Counted from the stretch's first letter, positions 36,205 to 46,457 are shown. The stretch: 64,000 nucleotides of DNA from Roseateles noduli (GCA_002205125.1 NIOE01000010.1:1-64000); one strand, 5' to 3'. Numbers and translations are program-made. Notes: generated from the sequence alone by a model not told the origin.

Positions 36205-36852
36205 TCAGATCTGCCGTGCGATCGACCGCCAGGCGGCCTCGGCCAGCACCGCCGCGCGGTCCGCGGGGCTCGCCAGCCGGCGTCCCGCCAGCCATGAGCG
36301 GCTGTACCACTCCGCCGCGCCCAGCACGAGCGCCGGGATCAGCTCCTCCGGCAGCGGCATCACGCGCCCGTACTTCACGTCGCGCGCAAAGCAGGCGTCG
36401 ATCGGCGCATACCGCGTGGCGATCCGCGCGCGCAGGTCGTCCCCGAACGGACCGCCCGCGACCACCTCCCGCGCAATGAAATAGAAGCGCGCCAGATCCG
36501 GCGCCTCGGTGATCCAGACGACATAAGCCGTGATCAGGGCGTCGACCACCGCATGGCTGTCCTCCAAGCCCTCGGTCTGCGCCGCGATGGCGCGGCTCTG
36601 GTCGTCGACCGCCGCGAACAGCAGCGCTGCGACCACGCCTTCCTTGTTCTTGAAGTGGTGGTAGATCGTGCCCACGCTCTGGCCGCTGGCCGCGCGGAGG
36701 TCGTCGATCGTCGTGGCCTCGATGCCCCGCGCGTTGAACGCCGACAGGGCCTGCGCCAGGATCAGCCGCTTGGTCTCGGCCCGGTCCTCCGGGTAGGCGG
36801 CCTTCAGTACTTGCTCGGTCCTCGCGACGGCCCTGGCGGTCTTCGTGGGCAT
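36205..36852 (-). CDS. TetR-family transcriptional regulator
   Basis: This 215-residue regulator has an N-terminal helix-turn-helix (ILAQALSAFNARGIEATTID; SVGTIYHHFKNKEGVVAAL) and an all-helical ligand domain. A basic, Ala/Arg-rich N-terminal extension precedes the HTH. It is divergent from the dipeptidase-amidohydrolase-RidA operon, which is therefore its most likely target along with its own gene. Confidence 0.93.
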   Translation of the reverse strand: MPTKTARAVARTEQVLKAAYPEDRAETKRLILAQALSAFNARGIEATTIDDLRAASGQSVGTIYHHFKNKEGVVAALLFAAVDDQSRAIAAQTEGLEDSHAVVDALITAYVVWITEAPDLARFYFIAREVVAGGPFGDDLRARIATRYAPIDACFARDVKYGRVMPLPEELIPALVLGAAEWYSRSWLAGRRLASPADRAAVLAEAAWRSIARQI

Positions 36853-36855
36853 GTT

Positions 36856-36870
36856 TAGAATAATCTTCTA
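36856..36870. promoter_or_regulatory. Candidate TetR operator
   Basis: The inverted repeat TAGAA-N5-TTCTA lies just upstream of the TetR start codon and is part of a locally AT-rich patch in otherwise GC-rich DNA, overlapping a TCTAGA palindrome. It is a plausible operator for the regulator. No experimental or comparative support is visible here. Confidence 0.35.
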
Positions 36871-36969
36871 GAGTTTCTCTGCGATCTCGTCGGGCGATTC
36901 CCTCCGGAATTCCGGCGACCGCGGTGCGAGCCGCGATCATCCCTCAAACACCATGGTGTCCACGCACGC

Positions 36970-38040
36970 ATGAAGCCCTCGTTGCTGCCCGTCCTGAACG
37001 CCCTCGGTGTCCTGGACAACCCAAACCGGCCATTGCAGTCGGATCCCGGCGATCGTCAGGCCATGGCCTATGCCAGCAGCGCGCAGGACGTCGATGCGCG
37101 CTCGCTGGCCGATGCGCTCGCGTCGGGGTTGTACGCGGTCAACGTGACGCTTGGACACGTCGCCGGCAGCGGCGATCCGCGCGCCGCCACGGAGCGCGAC
37201 ATCGCCGGCTGGGACGCCTTCATCGACGCGCATCCGCAGCTGCTGAAGGTGAGGACGGGCGAGGACCTCGCCGTCGCGCGCCGCGAGGGCCGCATCGGCG
37301 TCATCTACGGCTTCCAGAACACCGAGATGCTGGGCACCGAGGTGGCTGCCGTGGACCACTTCGCGGACCGGGGCGTGCGGGTGATCCAGCTGACCTATAA
37401 CGGCCGCAACGCGGTCGGCTGCGGCGCGACGGTGCCGGACGACGACGGCCTGAGCGCCTTCGGCGCCGAGGTCGTCGAGCGGCTGCAGCAGCGCCGCGTG
37501 CTGGTCGACCTGAGCCACAGCAGCGAGCGCACCTGCCTGGACACGCTTCGTCTGGCGAAGCGTCCGGTCGCTATCACGCACACCGGCTGCCGCGCGATCG
37601 CCGATCATCCGCGCAACAAGAGCGATTCGGAGCTGCGGCTGCTGGCCGAGCGCGGCGGCGTGGTCGGGCTGTACTTCATGCCTTACCTGCGGTTGAGCGG
37701 CCAGCCGCATGCGGAGGATCTCCTCGCGCATCTGGCGCACGCCATCGATGTCTGCGGCGAGGACCACGTCGGCCTGGGCACCGACGGCGGCAGCACGCAT
37801 TACGACGACATGGCGGCGTATCGGAAGCATCTCGAGGATGAAGTCGCGCTGCGCCGCAGCCTGGGCATCGGCGCACCGGGCGAGACGGCGGACGTCGGGC
37901 TGTTCCTGCCGGACCTGTGCGGGCCGGACCAGTATCAGCAGCTTGCGCGCCTGCTGGCGGCGAAGGGGTATCGTGCGTCGCGCATCGAGAAGATCCTGCA
38001 CGGCAACTTCCGCCGGTTGATGACGGAGACCTGGGAATGA
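36970..38040 (+). CDS. Peptidase M19 (membrane dipeptidase-like)
   Basis: This 356-residue metallo-dipeptidase homologue has recognised zinc/catalytic positions: IYGFQNTEML (Glu), LVDLSHSSER (His), ITHTGCRAI (His) and GLGTDGG (Asp). The usual N-terminal HxD zinc motif is not found; that place reads LNALGVLDNPNRP. No signal peptide is visible, so it may be cytoplasmic. It is the first gene of an operon and is coupled by ATGA to the amidohydrolase. M19 enzymes cleave dipeptides, including those with a D-residue. Confidence 0.87.
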   Translation: MKPSLLPVLNALGVLDNPNRPLQSDPGDRQAMAYASSAQDVDARSLADALASGLYAVNVTLGHVAGSGDPRAATERDIAGWDAFIDAHPQLLKVRTGEDLAVARREGRIGVIYGFQNTEMLGTEVAAVDHFADRGVRVIQLTYNGRNAVGCGATVPDDDGLSAFGAEVVERLQQRRVLVDLSHSSERTCLDTLRLAKRPVAITHTGCRAIADHPRNKSDSELRLLAERGGVVGLYFMPYLRLSGQPHAEDLLAHLAHAIDVCGEDHVGLGTDGGSTHYDDMAAYRKHLEDEVALRRSLGIGAPGETADVGLFLPDLCGPDQYQQLARLLAAKGYRASRIEKILHGNFRRLMTETWE

Positions 38041-40151
38041 GGACGATGAAGCTGGTGAAGCGAATCAAGCGACTGGTCGCTGCCTGTGCCATGAGCTGCG
38101 CGGCGATGGGCGGCGGGCTCTGGGCGCCGGCCGCGTCTGCGCACGACGGCTTCGAACGCCAATGGGCGCCGACCGCCGCCGATGCGCAGGCGGCGCAAGC
38201 TGCGTTGCCCGCGCCTCAGGTCCTGCCGGGCGCGAAGCCGCTGCTGTCGCAGGTCCAGATCCACGGCATGACCGTCGGCCGGCAGGCGTTGAGCCGCCAG
38301 GGCGACGAGGTGCTGGTCGACTACGCCTTCAGCGAACGTGGCCGCGGCGACCAGCTCCGCGCGAAGTGGACGCTCGACGCGCGCGGGCTGCCGCTGCGCT
38401 ACGAGGCCGAAGGCAACGACTACTGGAAGGTTCCGCTCACCGAGCGCTTCGACCGCGCGGACGGCAAGGCGTCCTGGAAGAACCGCGTGGAGCAGGGCGG
38501 CGCGGCGTGGCCCGAGGCGGGCGCCTTCTACCTGCCCGCCAACGCGCCGCCGGAGTTCACCGGCGTGCTGGCGCGCGCGCTGCTGAAGGCACCGGGGCAA
38601 CGCCTGGCCCTGCTGCCGGCGGGCGAGGCGACGCTGACGAAGGGCCCGACGATCGTGGCGGGCGGTCGGCGGCTGACGCTGCATCAGATCTCGGGCATCG
38701 ACTTCACGCCGGTGGCGGTGTGGCTGGACGAGCGCCAGCAGACCGCCGCCGTCATCGACGACTGGTTCGAGGTGCTGGAAGCGCGCGACGTGCCGGCGCT
38801 CGCGCGGCTGACGACCGCGCAGCGCGACGCGGACAAGCGCTGGTCCGCCGAGGTCGCGAAGCGGCTGACGCACGTGCCGCAGGGCGATCTGCTGATCCGC
38901 CATGCGCGCCTGTTCGAGCCGCGCGACCTCGTGGCGCGCGAGGACATGCGCGTGCTGGTGCGAGGCGGCTTCATCGTGCGCGTCGAGCCCGACGACGGTT
39001 CCCCGGCGCCGGCCGGCACCGAAGTCATCGAGGCGGCAGGCCGGTTCCTGATGCCGGGGCTGTGGGACGTGCACCAGCATTTCTCCGGCACCGACGGCGT
39101 CTTCGACCTGATCGCCGGCGTGACCAGCGCGCGCGACATGGCCAACGACAACGTCCCGCTGATCGAGCGCGTGAAGCGATTCGACGCGGGCACCGAGCTC
39201 GGCCCGCGCGTGGTGAAGGCCGGCATCGTCGAAGGCGTCGGCCCGCTGTCCGGCCCGACCGACGTGCGCGTCGAGACAGTGGAGCAGGCGCGCAAGGCGG
39301 TCGACTGGTACGCCGACCGCGGCTACGAGCAGATCAAGATCTATTCGTCCTTCAAGCCGGAGCTGGTGCGTCCGATCGCCGACATGGCGCATGCGCGCGG
39401 GCTGCGCGTCAGCGGGCACGTGCCGGCGTTCATGCGGGCGGGGCAGTTCATCGACGCGGGCGCGGACGAGATCCAGCATCTGAACTTCATCGTCCTGAAT
39501 TTCTTCCCCGAGGTCGCCGACACGCGGGGCAAGGACCGCTACACGGTGATGGCGGAGAAGCTGCTGCAGCTGGACCTCGACAGCGCGCCGGTGACGGGAT
39601 TCATCGCGGAATTGAAGCGCCGGCACACGGTGCTCGATCCGACGGTGGCGATCCTGGAAGGGTTGTACTCGGGCGCACCGGGCGAGCCGCCGGCGGCGCT
39701 GAAGGGCATGGTCGAGCGCTTCCCGCCGATCGTGCGGCGGCGCCTGCTGTCCGGCGCGGTGGCGGTGCCGCCGGGCAAGGAAGAGGCGTACCGGCAGGCG
39801 TTGCCGCGGCTGCTGCAGCTGATCAAGCGGCTGCACGACGGCGGCGTGACGCTGATGCCAGGAACGGACGCCTTCGCGGGCTACACGCTGCACCGCGAAC
39901 TGGAGCTCTACGTGCGCGCCGGCATCCCCAACGCCGAGGTGCTGCGCCTGGCGACGCTGACGCCGGCGCAGGTGCTGGGCGTGGCCGGCCAGCGCGGCGA
40001 GATCGCGGCGGGCAAGCAGGCCGACATGGTGCTGCTGGACGGCGACCCGCTGAAGGACATCGCCGCACTGCGGCAGGTGGTGAAGACGATCAAGGCGGGG
40101 CGGGTGTTCGATCCGGCGCAGCTGGAAGCGGCGATGGGGATGACGAAGTGA
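38037..40151 (+). CDS. Exported amidohydrolase-family protein
   Basis: This 704-residue protein has a signal peptide ending around PAASAHD. The N-terminal ~270 residues are an extra domain of unknown family. The rest is an imidazolonepropionase-like amidohydrolase: LMPGLWDVHQHFSG (metal HxH), KIYSSFKPELV, VSGHVPAFM, LMPGTDAFAGYTLHREL, and the C-terminal GEIAAGKQADMVLLDG. It is coupled to the upstream dipeptidase. A cyclic-dipeptide or peptidase-like periplasmic role is inferred only. Confidence 0.86.
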   Translation: MRTMKLVKRIKRLVAACAMSCAAMGGGLWAPAASAHDGFERQWAPTAADAQAAQAALPAPQVLPGAKPLLSQVQIHGMTVGRQALSRQGDEVLVDYAFSERGRGDQLRAKWTLDARGLPLRYEAEGNDYWKVPLTERFDRADGKASWKNRVEQGGAAWPEAGAFYLPANAPPEFTGVLARALLKAPGQRLALLPAGEATLTKGPTIVAGGRRLTLHQISGIDFTPVAVWLDERQQTAAVIDDWFEVLEARDVPALARLTTAQRDADKRWSAEVAKRLTHVPQGDLLIRHARLFEPRDLVAREDMRVLVRGGFIVRVEPDDGSPAPAGTEVIEAAGRFLMPGLWDVHQHFSGTDGVFDLIAGVTSARDMANDNVPLIERVKRFDAGTELGPRVVKAGIVEGVGPLSGPTDVRVETVEQARKAVDWYADRGYEQIKIYSSFKPELVRPIADMAHARGLRVSGHVPAFMRAGQFIDAGADEIQHLNFIVLNFFPEVADTRGKDRYTVMAEKLLQLDLDSAPVTGFIAELKRRHTVLDPTVAILEGLYSGAPGEPPAALKGMVERFPPIVRRRLLSGAVAVPPGKEEAYRQALPRLLQLIKRLHDGGVTLMPGTDAFAGYTLHRELELYVRAGIPNAEVLRLATLTPAQVLGVAGQRGEIAAGKQADMVLLDGDPLKDIAALRQVVKTIKAGRVFDPAQLEAAMGMTK

Positions 40152-40161
40152 GGTGCATGCG

Positions 40162-40569
40162 ATGACCACGAACCACGACACGATCCACCGCTTCAACAGC
40201 GGCCTCGTCCTTCCCGCCAGCGTGCCGTTCCCCGAGGGCACGGCCTTCGGGCCGTTCGTGTTCCTGTCGGGTCAGCTGGGCAACAAGCCCGGCACGCTGG
40301 AGCTGGTCGAAGGTGGCATTCGCGCCGAAGCGCTGCAGACGCTGCGCAACATCGAGACCTCGCTCAACGCTCAGGGGCTCGGCGTCGAGCACCTGATGCG
40401 CTGCACGGTGATGCTCGCCGACATGGCGGAGTGGGGCGTCTTCAACGAGGTCTACCGCGCGTTCTTCGGCGACCGGCCAATGCCGGCGCGAAGCGCCTTC
40501 GGCTGCAACGGACTCGCGCTGGGCGCGCGGGTCGAGATCGAATGCACCGCCGTGCGTGCGGTGCCCTGA
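40162..40569 (+). CDS. RidA-family protein
   Basis: This 135-residue protein shows the RidA/YjgF pattern: FGPFVFLSGQLGNKPGT, EALQTLRNIETSLNAQGL, CTVMLADMAEWGVFNEVY and a closing ARVEIECTAV. RidA proteins hydrolyse reactive 2-aminoacrylate-type enamines made by PLP dehydratases. As third gene of the dipeptidase operon, and near the dehydratase gene at 33959, it fits amino-acid catabolism. Confidence 0.9.
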   Translation: MTTNHDTIHRFNSGLVLPASVPFPEGTAFGPFVFLSGQLGNKPGTLELVEGGIRAEALQTLRNIETSLNAQGLGVEHLMRCTVMLADMAEWGVFNEVYRAFFGDRPMPARSAFGCNGLALGARVEIECTAVRAVP

Positions 40570-40608
40570 CACGGATCCTGTCGGCGACCCCGACGCGGAA
40601 TCCGCGCC

Positions 40609-41157
40609 TTACGGCGCCGGTTGGAACGCCACGGCGGTCACGACGCGCGTCGACCGGTTGTAGTGATCCGACGTGACGATCAGCGCGGTCGTGTCTTCCA
40701 TCAGCGTGTAGCCGGCCGGGCACACCCGGTTGATCGAGTCGACGCTGTACTGCGTCGTCGTGCCGTTGGCAGCGGTGTCGTTCCGGAAACACGTGCCCTC
40801 GATGTGGCGCGTCATGACGGGGCTCTCGATCGTGCCGGTCGTCGCGTTCAGCGTGAAGCCCGCAGGCAGCCCGAACTGCGGATCGCGGATCTCCACCTTC
40901 AATCCCGTGAGACACGCCTGCGACATGCCGCGCGCCTGGAGCGTCCAGGTGTTGCGCTGGTTCAGCTTGTAGGTCAGCGCGTCCTGTGCGACCTGGCCCG
41001 TCAGCGGCACGCTGGGGGTGAAGTAGACGTTGGGATGCTCGCCGGTGACCTCGCAGTCGTCACCGCCTCCGCCGCAGCCATTGAGCAGCGCGGCGACGGC
41101 CAACGCCGCCAGAACGGCCATCACACCGCGACCCCAGGACTTCGAATTCCGCGCCAT
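40609..41157 (-). CDS. Hypothetical lipoprotein
   Basis: This 182-residue precursor has a hydrophobic signal and lipobox-like LLNGCGGGG, so it should be lipid-anchored. The mature part is a beta-rich domain with several cysteines (DDCEV, QACLTG, GTCFRN, RVCPAG) that probably form disulfides, and a putative-Ig-like GLPAGFTLNATTGTI segment typical of the PASTA/He_PIG fold. The ATG at 41157 is supported by GGGGAG six bases upstream; a GTG lies one codon earlier. Confidence 0.7.
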   Translation of the reverse strand: MARNSKSWGRGVMAVLAALAVAALLNGCGGGGDDCEVTGEHPNVYFTPSVPLTGQVAQDALTYKLNQRNTWTLQARGMSQACLTGLKVEIRDPQFGLPAGFTLNATTGTIESPVMTRHIEGTCFRNDTAANGTTTQYSVDSINRVCPAGYTLMEDTTALIVTSDHYNRSTRVVTAVAFQPAP

Positions 41158-41361
41158 CACTCACTCCCCGACTGCTCGTCTTTGTTTGCTGAAGGGGCGG
41201 GATGCTAAAGGGGGCGCGTGTGGCTTCCGCGCGAAAGCTTCCCCCGCGTCGGGGGGAAGTGCTGTGAAGGATGCCGCAGTGGCATCGCTACCACTCGACG
41301 CGGTGTCGATCGAAGGCCGCGCGACTGCTTCGCCGCCCGCCTTCGATCGGCGTCGAAGGGC

Positions 41362-43263
41362 TTAGAAGCCCTTCATGTCGTAACGCACGCCGACCCACGC
41401 TTGACGGCCCAGGCCCTGGTACGTGTAGACCGGCTGCACGTCGCGATCCGCGGCGTTGAGGACCTTGGCTTCCAGGCGCCATTGCGGCAGGAAGCGCCAG
41501 GTCGCGCGCACGTCCACCACCGTGTACGCGCCGAGCTGCGCGCCCACATCCGGCCGCGCGCCGACTTCCGTCAGCGAGGTGCCGATGCTCCACGCGCCGG
41601 TGTCGTAGTCGGCCGAGATGCTCTCCTGATGCGCGGCGCGACGCGGCAGGCGCGAGCCGGTCTGCTCGTCCCTGGCGTCGAGGAAGTCCATCGTCGCGCT
41701 CAGGCTCAGGTTGCCGAAGCGATGCGCACCGCTGAGCGTCGCGCCTTGCAGCTTGGCCTTCGCGACGTTGTACGAGCAGCCGAAGTATCCCGGCGGGCAT
41801 TGCGTGCCGTCCGGATCGGGGTTGTAGCCGATCAGGTTGTCGACCTTGTTGCGGTAGACCGTCGCCGAGGCGCTGCTCGCGCCGGAGCGCCAGTTCACGC
41901 CCAGCTCCACGCTGCGGCCGTCCTCGGGCTTCACCGCCGTGCCGTAGAACGGATAGTCGGTCTCGTTGAAGGTCGGCGCGCGGAAGGTTTTGCCGGCCAC
42001 GGCGCGGACCTTCAACGTCGAGGTCAGCGCGTAGCTCGCGCCGATGCTGCCCGTCGTGGACGTGCCGTAGGCGTTGCTGTCGTCATGACGCAGGCTCGCT
42101 TCCAGCGAGGCCGGGCCGAACTGGCCGGAGTAGCCCGCGATGTACGCGTCGTTCTTGCGCTTGAGCGTGCTGGTCGTGACGCCGTCGGCCGTCTCGTTCA
42201 GATGCTCGTAGGCCAGCACCACCTGCTGGTCCGGCGAGAGGCGCAGCGCGTTCTGCCACGTCGCCTGGTCGCGCTTGGTCGTGAAGCGCGCGGGATCGGG
42301 CGCACCGCTGCGCGAGTCGTCCAGACCGTGGCTGATCTGCACCGTCGTGGTCCAGATCGGCGAGAGCGTGCCGCGGTAATCGGCGCTGACGACGCGGGTC
42401 GTCAGGCGGTTGCGGAAGTCGGGCGTCGGGTCGCTCAGGAAGTCCGGCGGGCCGCCGAAGTTGGCGCTGTCGTATTGCGCGTTGAGCTTGCTCTGGGTGG
42501 CGGTGACGCCGATGCGATGGCCTTCCGCTGGCGTGAAGCCCAGTCGCGCGGAACCCGTCGTGCGGCGGAAGCCGTCGCGATCGGGGTTGTAGTAGCCGTT
42601 GACGTCGTTGGGACGGATGGAGGAGATGCCGTCGCTGGTCTCGCGGCTCAGGTTGGCCGCATAGTCGAAGCCGGCTTGCGCGCCGCTCACACCGACGCTG
42701 CCCAGGCGCGAGGCGTATTCGCCGACGGCCGCGTTGGCCGTCAGGTTCAGCGGCCCCTGGCCCTTCTTCGTCGTGATCTGGATGACACCGCCGACGGCGT
42801 CCGCGCCGTACAGGCCGGAGGCCGGTCCGCGCAGCACTTCGATGCGATCGATGTTGGACAGGCTCATCGCCTCGAAGGCCGCCTGGCCCAGCGTCGCGGA
42901 GCCGACGCGCACGCCGTCGATCATCACCACCGTGCCGGTCGTGTTGGCGCCGCGCAGGAGGTAGCCGCCGCTCTGGCCGGGACCGCCGTTGCGCGTGATC
43001 TGCAGGCCGGCGTAGCGGCGCAGCAGGTCCTCGACGCTGCCGGCGCCGCTGTCGCGGATCGTGTCGGCATCGATCAGGACGACGTCGGCCACGCTCTTGC
43101 TCAAAGCCTGCGGCTCGCGGGTGCCGATGACGATGACAGGATCCAGCGAGGATTGCGCGAAGGCGATCGACGGCGCGATGGACAGGGCGGGCAGGGCGAC
43201 CAGCACGGTCGCCGAAGCACGGGCGACAGCGCGCAGCGTGGCGCGGGGAGAAGAGGCTTGCAT
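41362..43263 (-). CDS. btuB: TonB-dependent vitamin B12 receptor
   Basis: This 633-residue outer-membrane receptor imports cobalamin using TonB energy. It has a signal peptide (PSIAFAQ), a TonB-box-like DPVIVIGT, a plug domain (SVEDLLRRYAGLQITRNGG; LRGANTTGTVVMIDGVRV; RIEVLRGPASGLYGADAVGG) and a beta barrel ending in Phe (RYDMKGF). The cobalamin riboswitch upstream makes the B12 assignment firm. Length is typical of BtuB. Confidence 0.93.
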   Translation of the reverse strand: MQASSPRATLRAVARASATVLVALPALSIAPSIAFAQSSLDPVIVIGTREPQALSKSVADVVLIDADTIRDSGAGSVEDLLRRYAGLQITRNGGPGQSGGYLLRGANTTGTVVMIDGVRVGSATLGQAAFEAMSLSNIDRIEVLRGPASGLYGADAVGGVIQITTKKGQGPLNLTANAAVGEYASRLGSVGVSGAQAGFDYAANLSRETSDGISSIRPNDVNGYYNPDRDGFRRTTGSARLGFTPAEGHRIGVTATQSKLNAQYDSANFGGPPDFLSDPTPDFRNRLTTRVVSADYRGTLSPIWTTTVQISHGLDDSRSGAPDPARFTTKRDQATWQNALRLSPDQQVVLAYEHLNETADGVTTSTLKRKNDAYIAGYSGQFGPASLEASLRHDDSNAYGTSTTGSIGASYALTSTLKVRAVAGKTFRAPTFNETDYPFYGTAVKPEDGRSVELGVNWRSGASSASATVYRNKVDNLIGYNPDPDGTQCPPGYFGCSYNVAKAKLQGATLSGAHRFGNLSLSATMDFLDARDEQTGSRLPRRAAHQESISADYDTGAWSIGTSLTEVGARPDVGAQLGAYTVVDVRATWRFLPQWRLEAKVLNAADRDVQPVYTYQGLGRQAWVGVRYDMKGF

Positions 43264-43325
43264 GTCGGAACTTCGGAAAGCAGCGGCAGACGGCCGCTTC
43301 CCCGCGGCCGCATGCGGAATGGACG

Positions 43326-43348
43326 CGCCGCTCTCTGGAAGAGCGGCG
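43326..43348 (-). promoter_or_regulatory. Hairpin in btuB leader (expression platform candidate)
   Basis: A 9-bp stem (CGCCGCTCT / AGAGCGGCG) with a 5-base loop lies directly after the riboswitch aptamer and about 60 bases before the btuB start. No T-run follows, so if it takes part in control it more likely acts through translation initiation or antitermination folding than as a terminator. Confidence 0.5.
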
Positions 43349-43352
43349 ACGA

Positions 43353-43570
43353 TCCGCCTGTTGGCCGGTATCCGGGCTGTCGGAAGAATGAACCCGTGTT
43401 GCCTTCCCGGACGACCGTCCAGTGGTGTTCAGACACGAGCCGCGCGCTTTCAACTTTCAGAAGAAGCACGCCTTCCGCTTACCGTTGCGGGGGCAGCTCA
43501 GGTTGGGACCGCAGTCCCTCCTGATTCCCGTTGAACTGCGCCGGCAGGGAGCCGGGCGCGAGCACCAACG
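43353..43570 (-). promoter_or_regulatory. Cobalamin riboswitch
   Basis: On the minus strand the conserved aptamer blocks appear in order: AACGGGAATCAGG (43532-43520), GAGCTGCCCCCGCAACGGTA (about 43500-43481), ACCACTG and CGGGAAGGC (about 43425-43400), and AGCCCGGATACCGGCC (about 43378-43363). These match the adenosylcobalamin (B12-box) aptamer. It lies in the leader of btuB and should turn off expression when cobalamin is abundant. The promoter must lie between 43571 and 43705. Confidence 0.95.
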
Positions 43571-43705
43571 GGCGGGATCATAACGGGAGGCCCCTCGACT
43601 TCGTGTCGCCTGGCGCGGGCTCTCCACGATGCAGGGGGCATCCCTCCGGGAACCCCCAGCATCATTCCGGCCCCAGTGAGGCTCGATGTGCGCGGGCCTT
43701 GGGGC

Positions 43706-44683
43706 TTACATGAACAGGTGTTCGCCCGCGTTCTCGCCGCCCAGGACCACGTAGTTCACCTTGCGCAGATCGCCGAGGGCTCGGCCGCCGGCATAGGAGA
43801 TGGAGCTCTGCAGGTCCTCCTCCATCTCGCGCAGCGTGTCGGCCAGGTGGCCCTTCACGGGCTCTAGGATGCGTTTGCCTTCGACGTGCTTGTACTCGCC
43901 CTTGTTGAAGTCGGACGCGGAGCCGTAGTACTCCTTATAGCGCTTGCCGTCGACCTCGACGGTGTGGCCCGGCGACTCCTCGTGACCCGCGAAGAGCGAG
44001 CCGATCATCACCATCGAGGCGCCGAAGCGCACGCTCTTGGCGATGTCGCCGTGATGGCGGATGCCGCCGTCGGCAATGATGGGCTTGGTGGCGACACGGG
44101 CGCACCACTTCAAAGCCGAGAGCTGCCAGCCGCCGGTGCCGAAACCGGTCTTGAGCCGCGTGATGCAGACCTTGCCCGGACCGATGCCGACCTTGGTCGC
44201 GTCCGCGCCCCAGTTCTCGAGGTCGATGACGCCTTCGGGCGTGCCGACGTTGCCGGCGATGACGAAGGTGTCGGGCAGCTTGTGCTTGATGTGGGCGATC
44301 ATGCGCTGCACGGCATCGGCGTGGCCGTGGGCGATGTCGATGGTGATGTAGTCGGCGCCGACGCCTTCAGCGGCGAGGCGGTCAATGATGGCGTAGTCCG
44401 CTTCCTTCACGCCGGCGCTGATGGAGACCAGCAGGCCCTTGTCGCGCATGGTGCGGGCGAAGGCGACGGCATCGAGGTCGAAGCGGTGCATCACGTAGAA
44501 GTAGCCGTTGGCGGCCAGCCATTCAGTGATGGACTCGTCGACGACCGTCTTCATGTTCGCGGGCACCGCCGGCAGCTTGAAGCGGCGGGGGCCGAACTCG
44601 ACGGAGGTGTCGCATTCGCTGCGGCTGTTCACGCGGCACTTGCGCGGCAGCAGCAGGATGTTGTCGTAGTCAAAGATTTCCAT
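43706..44683 (-). CDS. guaC: GMP reductase
   Basis: This 325-residue enzyme converts GMP to IMP with NADPH. The catalytic cysteine loop is [19 protein letters not shown], with the phosphate-binding [13 protein letters not shown] and the family start [15 protein letters not shown]. The length fits the shorter bacterial GuaC type and it lacks CBS domains, which separates it from IMP dehydrogenase. A terminator-like hairpin in its leader suggests attenuation. Confidence 0.94.
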   Translation of the reverse strand: MEIFDYDNILLLPRKCRVNSRSECDTSVEFGPRRFKLPAVPANMKTVVDESITEWLAANGYFYVMHRFDLDAVAFARTMRDKGLLVSISAGVKEADYAIIDRLAAEGVGADYITIDIAHGHADAVQRMIAHIKHKLPDTFVIAGNVGTPEGVIDLENWGADATKVGIGPGKVCITRLKTGFGTGGWQLSALKWCARVATKPIIADGGIRHHGDIAKSVRFGASMVMIGSLFAGHEESPGHTVEVDGKRYKEYYGSASDFNKGEYKHVEGKRILEPVKGHLADTLREMEEDLQSSISYAGGRALGDLRKVNYVVLGGENAGEHLFM

Positions 44684-44749
44684 GGTCCAAAGTCGCAAAG
44701 TCGGGCTGCGTTGATGCAGTGCACGCCCTGGGCTGCGAGCGCTTGACTT

Positions 44750-44794
44750 GGGACCCGGCCAATAAAAAACCGGGTCCCAAAATTTGGGCCCGGT
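44750..44794 (-). promoter_or_regulatory. Terminator/antiterminator-like leader upstream of guaC
   Basis: On the minus strand, ACCGGGCCCAAA pairs with TTTGGGACCCGGT and is followed at once by TTTTTTATT (44769-44761), a textbook intrinsic terminator lying about 80 bases before the guaC ATG. The second arm can instead pair with a downstream CCGGGTCCC (44758-44750), placing the T-run in a loop. The two pairings exclude each other. No minus-strand gene ends upstream, so this looks like a leader attenuator. Confidence 0.65.
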
Positions 44795-44929
44795 GACCCA
44801 TTCTACGCGTACTGCGGGGCGCCGCCGCCGCGCTGCGGTGCAGCATGCATCGTTCGGGGGCTTTTGGGCGCAGTTCGCTAAACTTCAGCCCCTTGGCCCG
44901 TCAACGGGCGACATCAGAAGACAAGCCAC

Positions 44930-46050
<1,121 letters not shown>

Positions 46051-46051
<1 letters not shown>

Positions 46052-46134
46052 TGCTGCCGCTGCTGCTGGCCTTCCCGATCGGGACGATCGCGGCGGGCTG
46101 GGTGATCTACCACGCGATGAAGGATTGGGACTGA
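46051..46134 (+). CDS. 27-residue membrane microprotein (candidate)
   Basis: This very short frame begins with an ATG that overlaps the KAS III stop (TGATG). It encodes a Leu/Ile/Ala-rich helix of about 20 residues that starts MLPLLLAFPIGTIAAG and ends in a charged MKDWD tail, so a single-pass membrane peptide is plausible. Translational coupling to the KAS III gene would supply ribosomes. Coding is not proven. Confidence 0.5.
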
Positions 46135-46159
46135 GGTGACCTGGCGGTCGCGGAGATCG

Positions 46160-46441
46160 TCAACCCGTCTTCGCCAGCAGAAGGACGACGCCGACGGCGG
46201 CCCAGATGAGGATCCCGCACAAGGACGCCAGTTCCGCCTCCATCAGGAAGAAACCGCCCGACTGCTTGACGATCCGTCCCCGTCCGGGCTTGACGAACAC
46301 GCCCTTGGTGCTGGGCTCGACCCTCACGCGGCCCAGGGTGAGCACCGGCAGCAACAGCCAGGCGGTGCCGAAGCCGGCAAGGTGGAGCACGACCTCGACG
46401 ATCGGCTGGACGATGAATTCGAACAGCGCTTCGACGATCAC
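46160..46441 (-). CDS. Hypothetical two-helix membrane protein
   Basis: This 93-residue protein has hydrophobic segments near residues 5-35 and 70-90, with a basic Gly-rich loop (VFVKPGRGRIVKQSGG) between. No family is recognised. It follows two other small minus-strand genes. Confidence 0.65.
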   Translation of the reverse strand: MIVEALFEFIVQPIVEVVLHLAGFGTAWLLLPVLTLGRVRVEPSTKGVFVKPGRGRIVKQSGGFFLMEAELASLCGILIWAAVGVVLLLAKTG

Positions 46442-46457
46442 GCGACGCCTCGGCGAG

